A stretch of DNA of 64,000 bases from Paenibacillus durus (lineage in GTDB: Bacteria; Bacillota; Bacilli; Paenibacillales; Paenibacillaceae). The DNA lies in contig NZ_CP009288.1 of assembly GCF_000756615.1 (NCBI RefSeq), positions 2,542,001-2,606,000 on the forward strand, written 5' to 3'. Positions 61,101 to 64,000 of this stretch are shown here, in pieces. The position numbers and the translations under genes were made by a program. A model generated the notes under the pieces. The model did no database searches, had not been told where the DNA came from, and was given only the letters and a program-made list of their open reading frames with translations. How positions within the stretch are numbered: the first letter of the stretch is position 1; every line of letters begins with the position of its first letter.

Positions 61101-64000
61101 AACTGGAGATTTTCAGCACATGCACCTCGAAGATGTGGGCGTTCAGCCGGTACAGTTATGACGGCAAGGCAGAGGATATGGAGCAGAAATTCGATATTGA
61201 CCTTTGTGATGACACCGGAATGGTTTGTGTACGGATGAAAGGAATAGAACTGCACATAACGGATGAAGGTATGGAGCAGAGCATCATTAAGGGTAGTATG
61301 AATCATTCTGCCAAACCTTTGGAATCAAGTGATGAAGCGAATCAGATTTTAACTGCAGCAGCTATAAAATACCTGAGCGGTTTGATGTCAGAGATTACTA
61401 AAATTCCTGTAAACAGGTTAGAGGCTGAGGCCCCCTTTGACCAGTTGGGTTTGGATTCAATCATGATTACCAGGCTTAACCAAAAAATAGAGCAGTGGAC
61501 TGGAAAGCTGGAGGCCACTTTATTTTATAAATATAACAGTATCCAGGCATTGGGGAATTACTTGACAGAAAACGATCCGGATGCGGTTTCTAAGCTGGTG
61601 GACAGGCCAATAATAGAAGAACCCAATTATGAAGTGCCGGCATATGTAAAAGAAATACCTGAACTTGCTTCAATACGCTCCGCCAAGGCTGCCCGAAACC
61701 GTAAATTTTCATCTGTTAAAAATAATAATGAGTATATTGATATTGCTGTAGTTGGGGTCGCTGGAAGGTATCCAAATTCCGGTAATGTAATGCAATTATG
61801 GGATAATATATATAACGGCAGGGACTGCATTACAGAGATTCCTTCAGACCGGTGGCCTCTGGAAGGATTTTACGAACCTGACCGGGTCAAAGCCGTTGAA
61901 AGAGGACTTAGTTATAGTAAATGGGGAGGATTTTTAGACCATACTGACTGTTTTGACCCCTTGTTTTTTAATATCTCTCCAAAAGATGCGATGTTTATGG
62001 ACCCGCAGGAACGGCTGTTCCTGGAAGTAGCCTGGGAGTGTATGGAGGATGGAGGATATACACGGGAATCGTTGAAAAAGGATGGATATGGAAATCGTAT
62101 CGGCGTATTTGTAGGCGCAACGTTCAACAATTACCAGCTTTATATGGCCGAAGCAGCATACCAGGCCGGTCAGGATATGTTTATGGCGAACAGCCAGATC
62201 TTTTCGATTGCTAATCGTGTCTCTTATGTTATGAACTTTACAGGCCCAAGCCTGACAGTAGATACTGCCTGCGCATCCTCGCTTTATGCCGTTCATTTGG
62301 CTTGTGAAAGCATTCGTAACGGACAATCCAAAATGGCCATTGCCGGTGGAGTGAATTTATCTCTTCATCCAAGCAAGTATATTACACTATCCCAGGGGCA
62401 ATTCAATGCTGCGGATGGCAGATGCAGGGCCTTCTGTGAAGGCGGTACAGGTTATGTTCCGTCGGAGGCTGTAGGCGCAATTTTCTTGAAGCCGCTGAAG
62501 GATGCCATACAAGACGGGGATCAAATCTATGGTGTTATCAAAGGAACTGCTGTCAGTCATGGCGGAAGAACAAACGGGTATACCGTACCAAGCCCGGTCT
62601 CTCAATCTTTGGCAATAGAAGAGGCTTTGCTGAGAAGTGAAATTGATCCTCGTACAATTAGCTGTATTGAAGCCCATGGAACAGGAACCGCTTTGGGAGA
62701 TCCGATTGAGATCACCGGGCTGACGGATGTCTATAAAAAATATACAAATGAAACAGGATTTTGCGCTATTTCCTCTATTAAATCGAATATTGGACATGCA
62801 GAAGCTGCTGCGGGAATTGCGCAGGTTACAAAAATCCTATTACAACTGAAGCATCAAACACTTGTCAAAAATATAATGCACGGGGAAGGTCTGAATCCAA
62901 ATATTGATTTTTCTAAAACTCCTTTTGTTGTACAGGAGAAGACAGAACATTGGAAACGGCCGGTAGTAGATGGACAGGAGGTTCCAAGAAGGGCGGGAAT
63001 CTCATCGTTTGGGGCCGGAGGCTCCAATGCGCACGTGGTGCTTGAAGAATATATTCCTGTAGAGCATGAAGCGGCCTCTGTTGCCGTTACCCCGGAGAAG
63101 CCAGCAATCATTGTGCTGTCGGCAAAGAATGAGGAACGGCTGAAAGAGCAGGTACGGAGATTGCTGACCGCCATGGAGGAACAGCCATGGACGGAGGCAG
63201 ACCTTGCAGATATAGCTTACACCCTCCAGGTAGGGCGCGAAGCCATGGAAGAGCGTATGGGATTGATTGTAGAAAGCATCGGGGAACTCAAGGAGAAACT
63301 GCGGGGCTTTGCGGCAGGACAGGATGGGATTGAGCATGTATACCGCGGGAAAGTTAAGCAAAATAAGGGAACCTCAGCTATTTTTGCAGCGGATGAAGAT
63401 ATGCAAAAAGCCATCGATTCCTGGATGATCAAAGGGAAATATTCGAAGCTTTTAGATTTATGGGTCAGGGGAGTAATGATCGACTGGAACAAACTCTATG
63501 GCTCGGCTAAACGAAGAAAGATCAGCCTTCCTACCTACCCTTTTGCCAAAGAACGCTATTGGGTAGATAAAGTCGGTGAACATAACGGCAATAACCGGGT
63601 GGCCTCTACCGAAGCCTCCGTTATTCACCCTTTACTGCACCGGAATACGTCCGACCTTTCGGAACAAAGATTTACTTCAACCTTCACGGGCAAGGAGTTT
63701 TTCGTGGAGAACGATATGGTTAATGGGCAGAGGATTGTACCCGGAGCAGCATATCTTGAGATGGCCCGGGCTGCGGTTGAGTATGGTGCGGGAGCATGGA
63801 AAGAGGAGCAGGCCGGAATACGGCTAAAGGATATCGTTTGGGCTCAGCCTGCCGTTGTGGGGAATCAGCCGGTGCAGCTGAACATTGGCCTGTTCCCGGA
63901 GGAAAACGGAGAGATTGCTTATGAGATATATAGTGATGAACCGGAAAAGGCAGATGCCAAGCAGCTCGTATACAGTCAGGGAATAGCCGTACCCTGCCCG
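58139..64000 (+). CDS. Trans-AT polyketide synthase 3 (runs off the window): ACP-KS-DH*-ACP-KS-DH*...
   Basis: The frame opens at TTG 58139, with GGGAGGG 6 nt upstream, and stays open to the last base (1954 codons visible). It starts with the ACP (S40) that serves the KS-DH ending PKS 2. Then follow KS (C312, H447, H487), a DH-fold domain with Asp in place of the catalytic His (D792, FFVENDMVNGQ) and NAALK replacing the DxxxQ motif (N962), ACP (S1107), KS (C1378 in DTACASS, H1513, H1553) and a second DH-fold domain with the same His-to-Asp change (D1859). No ketoreductase, methyltransferase or AT is present, so visible modules should leave beta-keto groups unless an external enzyme acts. The ACPs lack the Trp seen in beta-branching ACPs. 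Domain repeats are nearly identical in DNA, so this gene is prone to assembly errors. Confidence 0.9.
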   Translation, partial: METLKDKTLYQLKTLFGETTKMHVDSIDAEEPLESYGIDSIMINRLNQKLGDIFGELSKTLFYEYQTLLELAEYFISDYQQVCVKWTGYVDRAQSIPEKPSEEEKFDNEFPVLTSLKAARKQARSFAAAVPDNATREPVAIIGISGRYPKAGNLPEYWDNLQRGKDCITEIPEERWPKEGFFHPDPQEAAVQGKSYSKWGGFIDGFAEFDPLFFNISPREAYNMDPQERLFVQSCWEVFEDAGYTRERIKSQYNGKVGVFAGVTKTGFNLYGPDLWKQGEQMHPYTSFSSVANRISYLLNLQGPSMPIDTMCSSSLTAIHEACEHLYQQECEMAVAGGVNLYLHPSSYVILCEQQMLSADGQCKSFGSGGNGFVPGEGVGCVLLKPLSKAVADGDHIYAVIRSTSINHGGKTNGYTVPNPVAQAELIRTAFDKAGIHARTVSYIEAHGTGTALGDPIEITGLTQAFGRDTEDSGFCAIGSVKSNIGHLEAAAGIAGVTKILLQMKHGKIAPSLHSKELNPNIHFAKTPFAVQQELEEWKRPVVDGQEVPRRAGISSFGAGGSNAHVVLEEYIPAEQEAASVAVTPEKPAIIVLSAKNEERLKEQVRRLLSAMEEQPWTEADLADIAYTLQTGREAMEERMGVIVESIGELKEKLRGFAAGQDGIEHVYRGKVKQNKGTSAIFAADEDMQKAIDSWMIKGKYSKLLDLWVKGVMIDWNKLYGSAKRRKVSLPTYPFAKERYWVDKVGENNGNNWPASTEASVIHPLLHRNTSDLSEQRFTSTFTGKEFFVENDMVNGQRIVPGAAYLEMARAAVEHGAGAWKEEQAGIRLKDIVWAQPAVVGNQPVQLNIGLFPEENGEIAYEIYSDEPEKADAKQLVYSQGIAVPCPLPKAPALDLQAVQKVCSRSILSAEGFKAGAAGHDLTRYGIESVHTGEGQILAKLGLPSPASDTESRFILHPGLMNAALKASAALTAGTVDDKPRLPLALQELEIFSTCTSKMWAFSRYSYDGKAEDMEQKFDIDLCDDTGMVCVRMKGIELHITDEGMEQSIIKGSMNHSAKPLESSDEANQILTAAAIKYLSGLMSEITKIPVNRLEAEAPFDQLGLDSIMITRLNQKIEQWTGKLEATLFYKYNSIQALGNYLTENDPDAVSKLVDRPIIEEPNYEVPAYVKEIPELASIRSAKAARNRKFSSVKNNNEYIDIAVVGVAGRYPNSGNVMQLWDNIYNGRDCITEIPSDRWPLEGFYEPDRVKAVERGLSYSKWGGFLDHTDCFDPLFFNISPKDAMFMDPQERLFLEVAWECMEDGGYTRESLKKDGYGNRIGVFVGATFNNYQLYMAEAAYQAGQDMFMANSQIFSIANRVSYVMNFTGPSLTVDTACASSLYAVHLACESIRNGQSKMAIAGGVNLSLHPSKYITLSQGQFNAADGRCRAFCEGGTGYVPSEAVGAIFLKPLKDAIQDGDQIYGVIKGTAVSHGGRTNGYTVPSPVSQSLAIEEALLRSEIDPRTISCIEAHGTGTALGDPIEITGLTDVYKKYTNETGFCAISSIKSNIGHAEAAAGIAQVTKILLQLKHQTLVKNIMHGEGLNPNIDFSKTPFVVQEKTEHWKRPVVDGQEVPRRAGISSFGAGGSNAHVVLEEYIPVEHEAASVAVTPEKPAIIVLSAKNEERLKEQVRRLLTAMEEQPWTEADLADIAYTLQVGREAMEERMGLIVESIGELKEKLRGFAAGQDGIEHVYRGKVKQNKGTSAIFAADEDMQKAIDSWMIKGKYSKLLDLWVRGVMIDWNKLYGSAKRRKISLPTYPFAKERYWVDKVGEHNGNNRVASTEASVIHPLLHRNTSDLSEQRFTSTFTGKEFFVENDMVNGQRIVPGAAYLEMARAAVEYGAGAWKEEQAGIRLKDIVWAQPAVVGNQPVQLNIGLFPEENGEIAYEIYSDEPEKADAKQLVYSQGIAVPCP
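58145..60496 (+). repeat. Module repeat B (ACP-KS-linker)
   Basis: Copy of 54970-57330 (PKS 2) in PKS 3. The two share ACP, KS and post-KS linker but carry different DH domains after the junction near 60496. Confidence 0.85.
59750..60799 (+). repeat. KS-end/linker/DH* repeat, copy 1
   Basis: About 1,050 bp nearly identical to 62951-64000 at an offset of 3201 bp. The shared part begins at the codons for WKRPVVDGQEVPRRAGIS. Confidence 0.9.
62951..64000 (+). repeat. KS-end/linker/DH* repeat, copy 2 (cut by the window edge)
   Basis: The second copy of the 1,050-bp stretch. Upstream of 62951 the KS domain is clearly divergent from the first one, so the boundary is abrupt. Confidence 0.9.

Noticed and set aside
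58139..61600. Beta-branching (HMG synthase) modules
   Set aside because: The ACPs lack the Trp that marks beta-branching ACPs and no HMGS cassette gene is in the window; it could still lie downstream.

Overview
The window looks like a chromosomal segment of a spore-forming, low-to-mid-GC Firmicute, most likely Paenibacillus or a close relative. The evidence is AGGAGG-type ribosome binding sites with frequent TTG/GTG starts, a CwlD-type amidase, a spore-germination permease remnant, YqzE/YqhG/YqhH homologues, three SLH domains on a surface protein, and a trans-AT polyketide synthase of the Bacillales type. The genus is inferred from gene content, not from a marker gene. I saw no rRNA, tRNA or CRISPR array.

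Layout. 1-7 kb: the 3' part of a quinone-oxidoreductase-like enzyme, a 2,4-dienoyl-CoA-reductase-like flavoenzyme, then a cluster of a HisC-type aminotransferase, a GldA/HcxA-type dehydrogenase and a PatB-type C-S lyase. That cluster has a probable attenuator in front and a structured RNA-like element inside. 7-18 kb: small or housekeeping genes (Tyr-rich protein, CHRD protein, serine hydrolase, ArsR regulator plus MFS exporter with matching operators, YibQ-like deacetylase, CwlD, YqzE, lipoprotein, exported protein, YqhG, YqhH). 18-21 kb: a class II ribonucleotide reductase behind two NrdR boxes 33 bp apart. 21.8-26.3 kb: two mobile elements, one a frameshifted DDE transposase and the other a three-gene transposon. 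26.7-31 kb: a beheaded gerAB, a DUF1801 gene, and a sugar-nucleotide/glycosyltransferase cluster in which one gene lies between two copies of a 72-74 bp leader repeat. 31.2-34.6 kb: an S-layer-anchored purple-acid-phosphatase-like protein whose whole catalytic half is duplicated almost identically.

34.7-64 kb (continues past the edge): a trans-AT polyketide synthase operon. It starts from a good sigma-A-like promoter and a ~0.5 kb leader, then a discrete AT-enoylreductase fusion and three giant PKS genes. The assembly line reads: FAAL-ACP-KS-DH-KR-ACP-KS-KR-ACP-KS0 | DH-ACP-KS-DH*-KR-ACP*-ACP-KS-DH | ACP-KS-DH*-ACP-KS-DH*... (* = active-site residue lost; | = protein break). A fatty or other carboxylic acid would be adenylated and loaded, extended with malonyl units supplied by the separate AT, dehydrated early (partly through a bimodule split across two proteins), hydroxylated once, and then extended by successive modules without a ketoreductase, whose dehydratases are intact in the first but dead in the next two. 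The last modules are products of recent ~3.2 kb tandem amplification with sharp domain-swap junctions. I do not recognise the product. The unusual KR-less, dead-DH module series makes this locus the best candidate for an undescribed system.
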